Source of the DNA: an uncultured Collinsella sp.
Lineage (GTDB): Bacteria > Actinomycetota > Coriobacteriia > Coriobacteriales > Coriobacteriaceae
DNA: 60,509 nt
Direction of reading: 5' to 3'
Assembly (NCBI GenBank): GCA_958423535.1
Contig: CATZRJ010000004.1
Span: forward strand, 1 to 60,509
Part shown: positions 15,401 through 23,271 of the stretch, piece after piece
Numbering within the stretch: position 1 is the first letter of the stretch
How the letters are laid out: every line of letters begins with the position of its first letter
The notes under the pieces: model-generated
Database searches by the model: none
What the model was told of the DNA's origin: nothing
What the model saw: only the letters and a program-made list of their open reading frames with translations
Program-made: the position numbers and the translations under genes

Positions 15401-15449
15401 GGGCGTTTCGGCCCCGTGTTCAGCTGAACCGAGTGCGACCGAAACGCCC
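15401..15449. other. Inverted repeat upstream of the PP2C-like gene
   Basis: GGGCGTTTCGG (15401-15411) pairs exactly with CCGAAACGCCC (15439-15449), followed by GTTTTG. It lies in the coaX/PP2C-like divergent region, about 120 bases before the PP2C-like start, and could be a leader hairpin or an attenuator. Confidence 0.5.
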
Positions 15450-15572
15450 GTTTTGCTGCCAGACTGTCGGCGACAAAGCGGGCGGTCCAAGCCCGCGGAA
15501 GCAGCCCTGGACGCGGCGCCGGACGGACCAGAGCCCGCCGCGCCCAGCTGGTGTGGACGATAAGGAGCAGAG

Positions 15573-16760
15573 ATGTTGATTCACTACGAGGCGAGCGTAG
15601 CAGGTGCCAGGCATGAGTTGCAGGGGTGCGGAAATCGGGAGCATTGCTGCGTGCAGGTGGCCGAGCCGCCTCGCGCGTTCGGCGCGGCGGGGGATGGCGA
15701 CATGGATGGCGAAAACTCGGCATCCGACGCAGCGCCTCGCCAGGCGATCGTTGCCGCCGTCGCGGGCGGTATGCCATCCATGATTTTGAGCGGCGAAGGT
15801 GCCCGCCTTGCCAGCGAAGCTGCCGTCGATGCCGCGGCCGAGGCGTATCGTCGGGGCGAGCTCGTGCCGGGTGATGCCTCTGCCCTTAAGGGCGTGTTTG
15901 AGCGCGCGCTTCGTGCGGTCGCAGACGTGGCCGTCGATCAGCCCGCTGCCGATATCACTTCGTTTGCCTGCACGCTATGCCTGGTAGTATGGGATGGCGT
16001 GCGCGTTTGGTATGGCAATGCCGGTGACTCCGGTGCGGTTGCCGTGGACTTCTTGGGTGATCCGTTTGCCCTGACGCATATGCATTGCGGGCCGCTGTCG
16101 AGCCGGCCGTTTCCGCTGCACGATTCCTATCACTGGGAGTTTGGCTATCGCACGAGCGCCGAAAGCGTGCTTGTAGCCACAGGTGGCATGCTTGGGCAGT
16201 TTGCCGAGTGGGCGCCCGGCTCTTACGGTGCGCCGAAGGCGTATGACCGCGAGCTCATTGGCCTGCTCACGAATCGGAATATCGATGTGGACGATTTGCC
16301 GTTGATGAATGTCGCTGCAGCTAAATATCTGAACGAGTTTCCCGCGACCCGCGTGGACGGCGATAAGACGGTGGTGGCGATGATCAACAGCGAGAAGCCT
16401 TCGGTGACAGATTTTATTTGCGCCACGGCGAAAGACGTGACGGCTGAGCGTCTTGCTGCGGCGGGCGCGTCCTTTGCGGACGAGGATGACGATCGAAAGG
16501 TCTTGCTGCCGTGGAACGACGAGCTGCGCATGCGCGCCGGCGATGTGGCGAATGACGTGGGCGGCGACTTCACTGTAGAGCTTGAGTATCAGCTCATGTG
16601 CGGCATGTCGCTCGACCGCGCGTTTGAGCTGGCGGCTGCTGCTGCCCGCGAGCGCGCCGAGAGGTATCGCGTATTCGAGGACTGTGTAGCAGATGGGCCC
16701 GAAGGTTTTGACGCTGCCGTTTTGTCCGACGACGAGGTGTCGTTTGACGAGATGGCCTAG
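15573..16760 (+). CDS. PP2C-like Ser/Thr phosphatase fold protein, probably degenerate
   Basis: 395 residues. The fold is suggested by three motifs in PP2C order: IVAAVAGGMPS (60-69) with SGEGARLASEAAVDAA after it, where active enzymes have VxDGxGG and an AS helix; WYGNAGDSGAVAV (146-158) for the aVGDSrxY strand; and DGDKTVVAMI near 260-275 for the late DNxTVV motif. The metal-binding Asp of the first motif is Gly here, while the last Asp survives. I infer a PP2C-family protein with impaired or altered metal binding. ATAAGGAGCAGAG precedes the ATG. No kinase gene lies next to it; it is the last gene before the tRNA. Confidence 0.6.
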   Translation: MLIHYEASVAGARHELQGCGNREHCCVQVAEPPRAFGAAGDGDMDGENSASDAAPRQAIVAAVAGGMPSMILSGEGARLASEAAVDAAAEAYRRGELVPGDASALKGVFERALRAVADVAVDQPAADITSFACTLCLVVWDGVRVWYGNAGDSGAVAVDFLGDPFALTHMHCGPLSSRPFPLHDSYHWEFGYRTSAESVLVATGGMLGQFAEWAPGSYGAPKAYDRELIGLLTNRNIDVDDLPLMNVAAAKYLNEFPATRVDGDKTVVAMINSEKPSVTDFICATAKDVTAERLAAAGASFADEDDDRKVLLPWNDELRMRAGDVANDVGGDFTVELEYQLMCGMSLDRAFELAAAAARERAERYRVFEDCVADGPEGFDAAVLSDDEVSFDEMA

Positions 16761-16835
16761 GAACGTTGTGGGCCCTGGACTCTTCGCGCCGGAGGTGTTC
16801 AAGATATGAAGGAATTATGCTCTACGAGATTTTCC

Positions 16836-16864
16836 TTGCCGTCCGCCGAACTCCCGCGTAATAT
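16836..16864 (+). promoter_or_regulatory. Promoter of the initiator tRNA gene
   Basis: TTGCCG (16836-16841) and TAATAT (16859-16864) separated by 17 bases, about 31 bases before the tRNA 5' end. Confidence 0.55.
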
Positions 16865-16895
16865 TCTTTCTTGCGCACATGAGGCGCCCAGACAT

Positions 16896-16972
16896 TGCGG
16901 GGTGGAGCAGTCTGGTAGCTCGCCGGGCTCATAACCCGGAGGTCGTAGGTTCAAATCCTGCCCCCGCGACCA
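16896..16972 (+). tRNA. tRNA-fMet (CAT), initiator
   Basis: 77 bases including an encoded CCA. The anticodon arm CCGGG-CTCATAA-CCCGG has the three G-C pairs typical of bacterial initiators, and the D-arm and T-arm (GGTTCAAATCC) follow the E. coli fMet pattern closely. The end pair is T1-G72 rather than Watson-Crick, again as expected for an initiator, although C1-A72 is the commoner form. The last 39 bases plus AG are repeated at 23272-23312, so the gene is the insertion site of the adjacent integrated element. Confidence 0.95.
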
Positions 16973-16974
16973 AG
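16934..16974 (+). repeat. attL: left 41-bp direct repeat in the tRNA 3' half
   Basis: Identical over 41 bases to 23272-23312. It begins in the anticodon stem (ACCCGGAGG) and ends just after the CCA. It reconstitutes a whole tRNA gene at the left end, as is normal for tyrosine-integrase elements. Confidence 0.92.
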
Positions 16975-16980
16975 CATCTT

Positions 16981-17010
16981 AAATACCTGCGGAAACGCAG
17001 GTATTTTTTT
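16981..17010 (+). terminator. Element-borne terminator after the tRNA
   Basis: AAATACCTGCG-GAAA-CGCAGGTATTTTTTT, a textbook terminator nine bases past the tRNA. It lies inside the element. The tRNA's displaced chromosomal terminator is probably the hairpin at 23320-23348. Confidence 0.85.
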
Positions 17011-17475
17011 ATATTGAGAGCTACTTTTGACCGAGTGTCCCTACTATTGTCCCGCTTTTCAAATATGTGCAGGTTGTTCGTCGGTTTGGGTGCTGCGGGA
17101 AACCTTGGGTAGAATAAGGCCAATTGCATACGGAGCCGTGAAAGTAAATGAGTGCTCGCAGGGCTGCGCGAACGTCGTGATATGCGCATAAGATGAGCTA
17201 TTGGCGAAAAGTCACCGCTAGGCATACCACCCCGAGAGAAGACGGCGGCTTGGTAACCGTTGCTTCGAGGCGAGCGAACCCACACTACAGATGGGGCAAA
17301 CAGCTTCCAGCATCCTATTATGTGAGCGAAAGGCAGCGACGGTCGGAAAAGTCGTTCACGGGATGTGCCGGTCCAGGTAGAGGCACGGAGCGACGGCAGG
17401 GAACGGGTAGGGTGCCTGTCTCTGTGTCGCTTTGTTTATATCGACTCTCCGTTACTAGGTGGACGGAGGGCCGCT
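17011..17475. other. Gap between the attL terminator and the excisionase-like gene
   Basis: No gene that I can support. The stretch holds a 19-base direct repeat copy at 17035-17053 (also at 23143-23161), probably an integrase arm site, and the leader region of the excisionase-like gene with GGACGGAGG at its end. Confidence 0.5.
17035..17053 (+). repeat. Arm-type direct repeat, left copy
   Basis: GTGTCCCTACTATTGTCCC, identical to 23143-23161 next to the integrase start. At the right end TGTCCCTACTAT is immediately repeated once more. Placement just inside both ends fits integrase or excisionase arm-binding sites. Confidence 0.6.
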
Positions 17476-17712
17476 ATGAAGCACAAAGACAAAGATAATC
17501 CAACTCCAGTTTTCATCCCGATGGCGCTTTCAAGTGAGGACGCCGCCCGTGCGCTCGGCGTTTCCCCGAAGACGCTCGCCAACTGGCGCTGCGCGGGTAG
17601 GGGGCCTGCCTATGTCCATATCAGCGACTCCCCTCGTTCGCCCGTTCTATATCTGATGGAGGACTTGGAGGACTGGCTGCGCTCCCGCCGTCGTTGCGTG
17701 GGGGGTGAGTAA
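17476..17712 (+). CDS. Excisionase-like helix-turn-helix protein
   Basis: 78-residue DNA-binding protein of the HTH_17/MerR-like excisionase type. The core LSSEDAARALGVSPKTLANW (about 18-37) is the helix-turn-helix. It is followed by a wing with VLYLMEDLEDWLRSRRR, the pattern seen in Xis/AlpA-type proteins that read the target-site aromatic/charged wing. The ATG at 17476 has GGAGG six bases upstream. First gene inside the element; expected to steer excision and perhaps regulate the downstream replication-like gene, which starts 3 bases past its stop. The functional role is inferred from family and place. Confidence 0.75.
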   Translation: MKHKDKDNPTPVFIPMALSSEDAARALGVSPKTLANWRCAGRGPAYVHISDSPRSPVLYLMEDLEDWLRSRRRCVGGE

Positions 17713-17715
17713 CGT

Positions 17716-18621
17716 ATGGCTGATGTGAACGGTCGACTTGAGCCAGATTACGCCAAGATGGAGCGTGAATGGCGCGACAGCATGAGAAGGGTGCTGACGG
17801 AGGTCCAATGCAGCAAACTCGCTTGGGCGATCTGGAATTACTACCTTGATAAGGAGGAGCCGAAGCTGCCCAAGCCGGCGATGCTCGTATTCGAAGCCTA
17901 TAGGTCCCAGCTCGATTTCAGACGAGAGAAATCCATTGAACAGCTGACGCGTAATCGGGCGGGCAAGGCACCTTTAATCGCCGAGGATTCAGGAGAAGCC
18001 TGCGAAGTTTTGCCAGAAATCTTCAGAAATCTAGGAAGTTCTGAAAAGGCTTTCTTTCAAAAGCTTGAAGAGGAAAAGTTATCTACCTGCGATTGTGGCG
18101 CAATCCACTGCGCGGTGACCACACGGTCATTGGACGGTGACTGCGGACATATAGATAGAGATAAAACTACATCAAGCTCTAGAACTAGGGCTGGGGCAGG
18201 GTCTGATTTTGAAGAAGGCGGAAGAACGCGCGCTCCGACTCTCAATGAAGTGAGGGCCTACTGCAATCAATGTGGTCTGGCCGTCTCTCCTGAAAAATTT
18301 TTTGACTACTACAACTCCAGTGGGTGGCGCGACAAGAGCGGCAGCCCTATTCGCGACTGGCGGGCTAAGCTCCACGCCTGGAACGAGCGGGAGGGACATT
18401 ATCCCGAAAAGGAGCAAGCCGTAGATGCCGGAAGCGGCGCGAACGGACGCAAGAGCCTCAGGATTGGCCTCATCATAAGTTCTGACAAGGAGGAAGGCGA
18501 GTGGTTCGTGCAGTCACCTGCGGAGCACGCTGGCCCCATTCCGGGAAGTAGGGGAATGGGCCGGGATGAGGCCGAGCGCTTGGTAATCAAATTGTATCCG
18601 GATTTGCAGCCCTATGTTTAG
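17716..18621 (+). CDS. DUF6291-like, phage/element replication-associated protein
   Basis: 301 residues. The N-terminal part (about 12-85, CSKLAWAIWNYYLDKEEPKLP...FEAYRSQLDFRREKS) resembles the DUF6291 domain common in prophage and plasmid replication modules. The C-terminal segment PTLNEVRAYCNQCGLAVSPE followed by KFFDYYNSSGW and IRDWRAKLHAWNERE (about 175-230) is the tail found on DnaD-like replisome organisers. Between them is a Ser/Arg-rich linker with a CDCGAIHCA cluster. It probably binds DNA and helps start replication of the excised element; this is inference. It lies directly downstream of the excisionase-like gene. Confidence 0.55.
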   Translation: MADVNGRLEPDYAKMEREWRDSMRRVLTEVQCSKLAWAIWNYYLDKEEPKLPKPAMLVFEAYRSQLDFRREKSIEQLTRNRAGKAPLIAEDSGEACEVLPEIFRNLGSSEKAFFQKLEEEKLSTCDCGAIHCAVTTRSLDGDCGHIDRDKTTSSSRTRAGAGSDFEEGGRTRAPTLNEVRAYCNQCGLAVSPEKFFDYYNSSGWRDKSGSPIRDWRAKLHAWNEREGHYPEKEQAVDAGSGANGRKSLRIGLIISSDKEEGEWFVQSPAEHAGPIPGSRGMGRDEAERLVIKLYPDLQPYV

Positions 18622-19205
18622 GAGATAGTGCCAAGGTTGCACTGAAGGCGCTTCTGGGTGCCGAGGGAATCGAGGTTCCCGAGCGGGCTTCGTTTGATAC
18701 TGGAGTGCGTCTACCGGACGGTTCTGTGCTCGTGATGACCGATTTCGAGGCCCGAGGTGTTTTGCCGTGAGATAATGCCCGGCATCGTTGCCGATGAATG
18801 CTGGTCTGCTGTTCACGCCGCTCGCTTGATTGCCCTGCAAGCCTCTGGAGGCCCGCCTTCTCGGCTTGATAATAGGGGCGGCGGCACCTCTATTATCAAG
18901 CCGAGAAGGCTCTCGCGTTGCTTAGCAGCAGCGCTCACCGGCTAGGGCCGCTCTTCGAGTTGCAAGATTTGGGAAGTGTACGGACAAACTCCACTGTTGC
19001 GGACTTTTCCTTCACTTCCATCTTGCTCCCGAGCGGCCTTAGTGACCTTGACGGGAGGGTGCTCGCGCTTTGAAAAACTGGCATTTTGGGATTGCCTGTT
19101 TTCGGCAGCCGGCGTGACCGCCGTCTGATTTTACGCTACCAGCAAACGCGGCGGCGCTGTTCGCTGGTAGCTTGTTTTTGGAAAACGAGAGGAGTCGAAG
19201 TCGGC
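18622..19205. other. Gap with a possible gene remnant and a large inverted repeat
   Basis: 584 bases. Frame 18630-18770 reads about 46 residues without a stop (ALKALLGAEGIEVPERASF...GSVLVMTDFEARGVLP) but has no credible start codon, so it may be a gene remnant. A 23-base inverted repeat is at 18856-18909. The rest, up to the MobC ribosome-binding site AGGAG at 19190-19194, shows nothing recognisable. Confidence 0.4.
18856..18909. repeat. 23-base inverted repeat inside the integrated element
   Basis: Arms 18856-18878 and 18887-18909 (CCTTCTCGGCTTGATAATAG..., 22 of 23 paired, the exception a G-T pair) with an 8-base loop GCGGCGGCA-like centre. It lies between the replication-like gene and mobC, where a double-strand replication origin, nick region or strong terminator would be plausible. 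Confidence 0.7.
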
Positions 19206-19604
19206 ATGCGGAGAAAAGAGGCGCGCGTCGAGGTGCGCATGACGGAGCGCGAGAAGGAAATCCTCAAGCGAAAAGCCGCCAAAAACGGCATGACGGTTTC
19301 CGAGTACGCCCGAAAGCTTCTCGCCAATTCCGACGATGAGACAATCAGGGTCATAGACACGGAGCCTTTGAGAATGGCGGCGCACGAACTCGCGAAGCAG
19401 GGGACGAACCTGAACCAGTTCATGAGATTTCTGAACTCCAACGGCGCGGGGGTATTCAACCAAGATGAAGCCAAGGCGGTTTTGGAGAAAGAGGTCTCGG
19501 CGTTCTCCGAAATCATGGAAGCGCTCGCGGCACTCCGCATGGAAGCCGACCGAAACGGCGTCCATCTGCAAATCGAGGGTTTCGACAGCATCGAGAATGA
19601 GTGA
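19206..19604 (+). CDS. mobC: MobC-like relaxosome accessory protein
   Basis: 132 residues. RRKEARVEVRMTEREKEILK begins a ribbon-helix-helix-like N-terminus, followed by AKNGMTVSEYARKLLA (about 29-44) and the C-terminal ELAKQGTNLNQFMRFLN (about 63-79), which is characteristic of MobC proteins that hold DNA open at oriT for the relaxase. The start ATG at 19206 has AGGAG 11 bases upstream, rather far. Normally a relaxase gene overlaps or follows; here the following sequence encodes no recognisable relaxase. Mobilisation would need one in trans. Confidence 0.8.
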   Translation: MRRKEARVEVRMTEREKEILKRKAAKNGMTVSEYARKLLANSDDETIRVIDTEPLRMAAHELAKQGTNLNQFMRFLNSNGAGVFNQDEAKAVLEKEVSAFSEIMEALAALRMEADRNGVHLQIEGFDSIENE

Positions 19605-19658
19605 CGCGGGCAAGGAAAGGGTCGATGGTGCGCTACGCTATCGAGCCTTATCCAAGTC

Positions 19659-20078
19659 TTGTCTTCGGTTTTGGCGGTCGCGTCAATTCCGCAGTCCGTG
19701 AATGGGTCGGCTTGGATCCGCGCGAGCGCGGGACACACCGCTCCGTGGTCACCGAACGTCGCATTGGCTCGGCTGTCTATTTCGTTCGAGTGCCTTTATC
19801 CTGTTTGCGATTGGCGCGAGTGGAATGAGCGCGGCATGAACCTTGTCGGTGTCGCTCTCTTTCTCGCCGCATCGCTCACCGAGGTCGGCGAACGCCACGA
19901 TGCCCTCTCCTATATCAAGGGTTCCAGTGGCATCATCGTTCCGGTTCCCAACCATTCGCTTGGACTTGAGGAGCTGGATTTCTTCGGCTCCGAAATCGGT
20001 GATATGAAGAGTGCGACAGCAGAACTATCGAAACGGAACGGGTCGGAACCACCGAAAGACCTGAACAACGAACATTAG
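19659..20078 (+). CDS. Hypothetical protein of the integrated element
   Basis: 139 codons from a TTG; the true start is uncertain (ATG codons inside the frame are late). Not recognised. The N-terminal part has a Ser/Ala-rich stretch SSVLAVASIPQSVNGSAW, the middle a moderately hydrophobic NLVGVALFLAASLTEVG, and the end is polar and charged. Support that it is a real gene: its stop is followed after two bases by a clear terminator. It occupies the place where a relaxase would be expected after mobC but shows no HUH or Tyr motif. Confidence 0.4.
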   Translation: MSSVLAVASIPQSVNGSAWIRASAGHTAPWSPNVALARLSISFECLYPVCDWREWNERGMNLVGVALFLAASLTEVGERHDALSYIKGSSGIIVPVPNHSLGLEELDFFGSEIGDMKSATAELSKRNGSEPPKDLNNEH

Positions 20079-20080
20079 AA

Positions 20081-20108
20081 AAAGCCCCGGCCATTTGGTC
20101 GGGGCTTT
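20081..20108 (+). terminator. Terminator after the unknown element gene
   Basis: AAAGCCCCG pairs with CGGGGCTTT around GCCATTTGGT; the following bases are pyrimidine-rich. It lies between the plus-strand gene ending at 20078 and the minus-strand gene ending at 20146, so it may serve both. Confidence 0.75.
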
Positions 20109-20145
20109 CCTTGTCTGAAACAGACGATTGTTTTGTTCTTTCAAG

Positions 20146-21411
20146 CTACTTCGTGGCACCGCAGGAAGAGCACTTGTACCCGGTGGTCACAGTCTCATCC
20201 CATGCATCGCTCACCTGCACTTGCTCATCTTTGGCATCGGACACCTTCACCTGCTCGTCGTAAGCTGCCTGAACAGTACGAGTCTCACCATGCCAGCTTC
20301 CGCAATTACCGCCATTAAGCAGAGATGCTTCAAAGTGAGCGGATTCATTACCCGTGATATCCTGTCCACATTGATTGCAGATATGAACCGTCTTAGTCAC
20401 TGCGTCGTGATGGACGGTCTTGTACTGCGCGTCATGATGGACGGTCTTATACTGCGCATCGTGATGGATGGTCTTGGTCTGAGCGACCCAGTTGTGCTGG
20501 TGCGCCGGGGTGTCATCCTTCTTTGAGGAGCTGCCGGAATTGGAGCTGTTGTTGCTTCCACTCGGCTTGCTGTCTGACTTGTTGTCGGAACCGCTGTTCC
20601 CGTTATCCTTCTTGGAGCCGTTGGATGAGCCTGAATCGTTCTTCTTGCTGTCGGAAGTCTCCGGGGTCTTCGCGTCAGACTTGTCCTCCTTGGCGGTCTC
20701 CTGCGCCTTCTCGGTCTCCTTCTCGACGGCACCGGCATCGGCATTCGGGTTCTTCTTGATGTTGTCCTCGAACTTCTTCACAACCTCGGCACCCTTGTCA
20801 CCGGTCAGGGTGGAATCACCCTTCTTCACGGCTGCTGCAACGTCCTTGGCGATGGCGGTCAGGTCATCCTTCGTCACCTTATCCGCATCCACCTTGTTGA
20901 AAGTCACACCCGTGCTGGCCGTCTTCTTATCGGCCTTCCCGGCGGTAACCTTCTTCGATGACACCTTATAGATGGAACCGTCGGCGTTCACCGGTGAAAT
21001 GAATGTGACGGTATAGGTACCGGACTTGCCGACCCTCACGGTCACCTGCTTGTTCGCAGCGATGGCGGTGTAGAAGTCTACTTCCCCGTCCGCATCCTCT
21101 ATATGGGCGATGACGGGCGTGGAAGTGTCCGCATCCCAGCCGTCAGCCTTTACCTCAAGGGTAAGTACCATGTCCTGCTTCTCATCGTCCTTTGACTGGG
21201 ACACCGCAGGGGCATTGGAATCTCCCGTCCAACTGGCATGTGAGATGGCGTAAGCCCCGCCGCCGATGAGGAGCGCCGCACAGAGGATTCCCGCACCCAC
21301 TGCGCAAGCCTTCTTCTTTGCGGCCTCGCGTCCAAAGAGCTTGACCGTCTCCTCCTTCTTCTCCGCTTCCTCCGCTGAGTCGGAAACCTGCGGAATCTCC
21401 GTAACCACCAT
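20146..21411 (-). CDS. Membrane-anchored protein with His-rich tandem repeats and zinc-ribbon-like ends
   Basis: 421 residues from the ATG at 21411, chosen because GGAAGGGG precedes it; ATG 21447 has no such site. A short N-terminal cytoplasmic part with Glu/Lys repeats is followed by a transmembrane helix (AVGAGILCAALLIGGGAYAI, about 36-55), an extracellular beta-type region with TYTVTFISPVNADGSIY, and a Ser/Asn/Lys/Gly-rich spacer. The C-terminal part carries repeated HHDAQYKTV units and two CxxC pairs (CNQCGQD and CSSCGATK). The His and Cys content suggests metal binding. It is cargo of the integrated element and divergent from the XRE regulator. Function unknown; metal binding is inference. 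Confidence 0.6.
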   Translation of the reverse strand: MVVTEIPQVSDSAEEAEKKEETVKLFGREAAKKKACAVGAGILCAALLIGGGAYAISHASWTGDSNAPAVSQSKDDEKQDMVLTLEVKADGWDADTSTPVIAHIEDADGEVDFYTAIAANKQVTVRVGKSGTYTVTFISPVNADGSIYKVSSKKVTAGKADKKTASTGVTFNKVDADKVTKDDLTAIAKDVAAAVKKGDSTLTGDKGAEVVKKFEDNIKKNPNADAGAVEKETEKAQETAKEDKSDAKTPETSDSKKNDSGSSNGSKKDNGNSGSDNKSDSKPSGSNNSSNSGSSSKKDDTPAHQHNWVAQTKTIHHDAQYKTVHHDAQYKTVHHDAVTKTVHICNQCGQDITGNESAHFEASLLNGGNCGSWHGETRTVQAAYDEQVKVSDAKDEQVQVSDAWDETVTTGYKCSSCGATK

Positions 21412-21460
21412 GGCCCCTTCCTGATTGCGATACTTCAGTATTTGCATTGTATTTCAAATT

Positions 21461-21489
21461 GTCACTTATATAGGTGTGACTTATATAGG
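21461..21489. promoter_or_regulatory. Tandem 14-base repeat in the divergent regulator/cargo promoter
   Basis: GTCACTTATATAGG (21461-21474) and GTGACTTATATAGG (21476-21489) are 15 bases apart, one and a half helical turns. TATATA-type -10 sequences are embedded. They lie between the His-repeat gene and the XRE gene and are good candidates for the operator. Confidence 0.5.
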
Positions 21490-21529
21490 GTTGGCTTGAA
21501 TCATTGACACCGGTGGATAGGAGGTGCCG

Positions 21530-21763
21530 ATGACTGAGCTTGACCCCAAGATGCGCGTGGGGCTTCGCATTAAGGAGCTGAGGGGTGAGCTTGGCATGAG
21601 TCAAGAGGCCTTCGCATACTCCATCGAGATGTCCCGCACCTATTTCGCCGAAGTCGAGACGGGCAAGCGAAACGTGTCTATTGAGAATATCGACCGCATA
21701 GCGAGGGGCCTCGGCGTTTCCCTGAGGGGCTTTTTCGACTCAAATCTGTTTGCGGAGCGCTGA
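21530..21763 (+). CDS. XRE-family HTH transcription regulator
   Basis: 77 residues, essentially one Cro/CI-type domain: VGLRIKELRGELGMSQEAFA, then YSIEMSRTYFAEVETGKRN and IDRIARGLGVSLRGFF. GGATAGGAGG lies upstream of the ATG at 21530 (5-base gap). It is divergent from the His-repeat membrane protein with a tandem repeat between, and upstream of the integrase gene on the other strand. Likely represses itself, the divergent cargo gene or element functions; the target is not shown. Confidence 0.85.
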   Translation: MTELDPKMRVGLRIKELRGELGMSQEAFAYSIEMSRTYFAEVETGKRNVSIENIDRIARGLGVSLRGFFDSNLFAER

Positions 21764-21919
21764 GACATCAAGTTGAAGTGGCTCTATCGGTTGTTGACCC
21801 TGCTCCCCCTGTCAGACACATCATTGTGCTAACTCGATGGCCGATAACGGTGCCTGCCAGAAATCGTGTCTTTGGGGTCCGATGGGTGAATCTTCAGGGG
21901 GTAATTGCAGGTTTGGTTG

Positions 21920-23128
21920 CTACGAGAATAGGTCAATTACTCCGCTGACATCTCGTGTATCGGTGTAGTAACGCCGGGCTGTCTCCGGATCGTGACCAAA
22001 GAGCGCTGCCCTTATCTCAATTGGGACACCTCTGTTACGGGCAATGGTGTGGAGGGTTGCTCGCCACACATGGGAACGGGCTGTCTGCAAAAGTTCTATG
22101 TCACAGTCGCTTGCTATCTGACAATAAAGGGTGCGAACAGCTTTCGAGCAGTTGGACTTGTCCCATTCGCGCCACGGATTATCGGTTGCGGGAGCGGGGA
22201 AAACCAATCCGACCCCACTACTTTCGGCTCGGCGATTTTCGAGTAACGAAATGACGCGCGAGTCGAGAACGGGGACAATTCGGCCTCGGTGGGTCTTGCT
22301 TGCCTCGTTGGTAACTTCAACCGAGTCACAGCCCTTGCTTACCTTGTCCCAAGTGAGGGTTCGCGCCTCACCGATGCGCAATCCCGTGACGGCTTGCAGC
22401 GCTGTTAGCTCCACGATTGCCCTTTGCGCATTTGCAAGCTGTTGACGGGAATATTTTCCGCGTACGGAGCCACTTTGCGGCAGAGCGCCCTTCCAGCTGT
22501 CTGATAGGAGCCAATCGAGCACCTTTCCCCACTCGCTTTCCGAAAGCCCCTGCCCTCCTTGCGGCTTGTTGCTCGCCTTGTTTTCAGGTAGGTCGAAGCT
22601 CATCCCTGCAATTGGATTCGAGTTGAGCACGCCGCACATAATTAGGGGTTGTATGACCCATTTGTTGACGACCTTCCGCACCTGTCGCGCCGTTGCTGTT
22701 CCGTGCTTTTCGGCAATCAGGCAGAGGGCTTTACCAAAGGTCCCGGCGCGCAGAGCGTCCGCAATCGGGTAGCCCCCAAGGGATTCCGTTGCGATAGAGA
22801 GGCAGAGAGCATAGCGTTCTCTGGTCGATGGGCGGAGGCGAGGGCTTTCCTCCATGCTCGGCAACGCCTCGGATTTTATGTATCCTCCGAAAAGGTCAGA
22901 ACTGTTCCAATTGCTTTTCAGCCCGCATGTGGCTTTTAACTCTTCGGCCTGCCGACGGGCTTTTGCGCGAAGTTCGCCTTTTGTCACGCAGCCTCTGGTG
23001 TCCCGACGGAGCGTGATGCCATCGGGGAGCCTGATGCTCCATTTCATGCGGTATCCGCCGCGCGGGTCCTCCTTGATGTGTGCGCTGTCGATGGTGTCTT
23101 GACCGGGCTGGAGCCTTTCTCTTGGCAT
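21920..23128 (-). CDS. int: Tyrosine-type site-specific integrase
   Basis: 402 residues from the ATG at 23128 (CGGAG six bases upstream); a longer frame starts at 23170 without a site. Arm-binding N-terminus with an AP2-like GGYRMKWSIRLPDG segment (about 25-38), a SAM-like core-binding domain, then the catalytic domain with Arg in GLRIGEARTL, HxxR in SHVWRATLHT, His in FGHDPETARRYYTDT and the nucleophile Tyr in that same motif. It inserts the element into the tRNA-fMet 3' end; the gene lies next to the right end as usual. Its start region overlaps the arm-type repeat at 23143-23161. Confidence 0.95.
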   Translation of the reverse strand: MPRERLQPGQDTIDSAHIKEDPRGGYRMKWSIRLPDGITLRRDTRGCVTKGELRAKARRQAEELKATCGLKSNWNSSDLFGGYIKSEALPSMEESPRLRPSTRERYALCLSIATESLGGYPIADALRAGTFGKALCLIAEKHGTATARQVRKVVNKWVIQPLIMCGVLNSNPIAGMSFDLPENKASNKPQGGQGLSESEWGKVLDWLLSDSWKGALPQSGSVRGKYSRQQLANAQRAIVELTALQAVTGLRIGEARTLTWDKVSKGCDSVEVTNEASKTHRGRIVPVLDSRVISLLENRRAESSGVGLVFPAPATDNPWREWDKSNCSKAVRTLYCQIASDCDIELLQTARSHVWRATLHTIARNRGVPIEIRAALFGHDPETARRYYTDTRDVSGVIDLFS

Positions 23129-23142
23129 ATTTGCTCCGTTCT

Positions 23143-23161
23143 GTGTCCCTACTATTGTCCC
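23143..23161 (+). repeat. Arm-type direct repeat, right copy
   Basis: Same 19 bases as 17035-17053. Here it sits 15 bases upstream of the integrase start codon, so integrase binding could also repress int. Confidence 0.6.
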
Positions 23162-23271
23162 TACTATCATGGGGAGACTTAGGGATTAGATTAGCAACAG
23201 TGGGATAAAAAATATATATCTACCAGCAGAAAGTAATAGATAATCACCGTATAAAATTATAGCACTACAAT

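Noticed and set aside
18630..18770. Small coding gene of about 46 residues
   Set aside because: The reading looks protein-like but lacks a plausible start codon and ribosome-binding site; noted only as a possible remnant.
19605..20078. Truncated relaxase after mobC
   Set aside because: No HUH or catalytic Tyr motif in any frame; kept only as an unknown gene.
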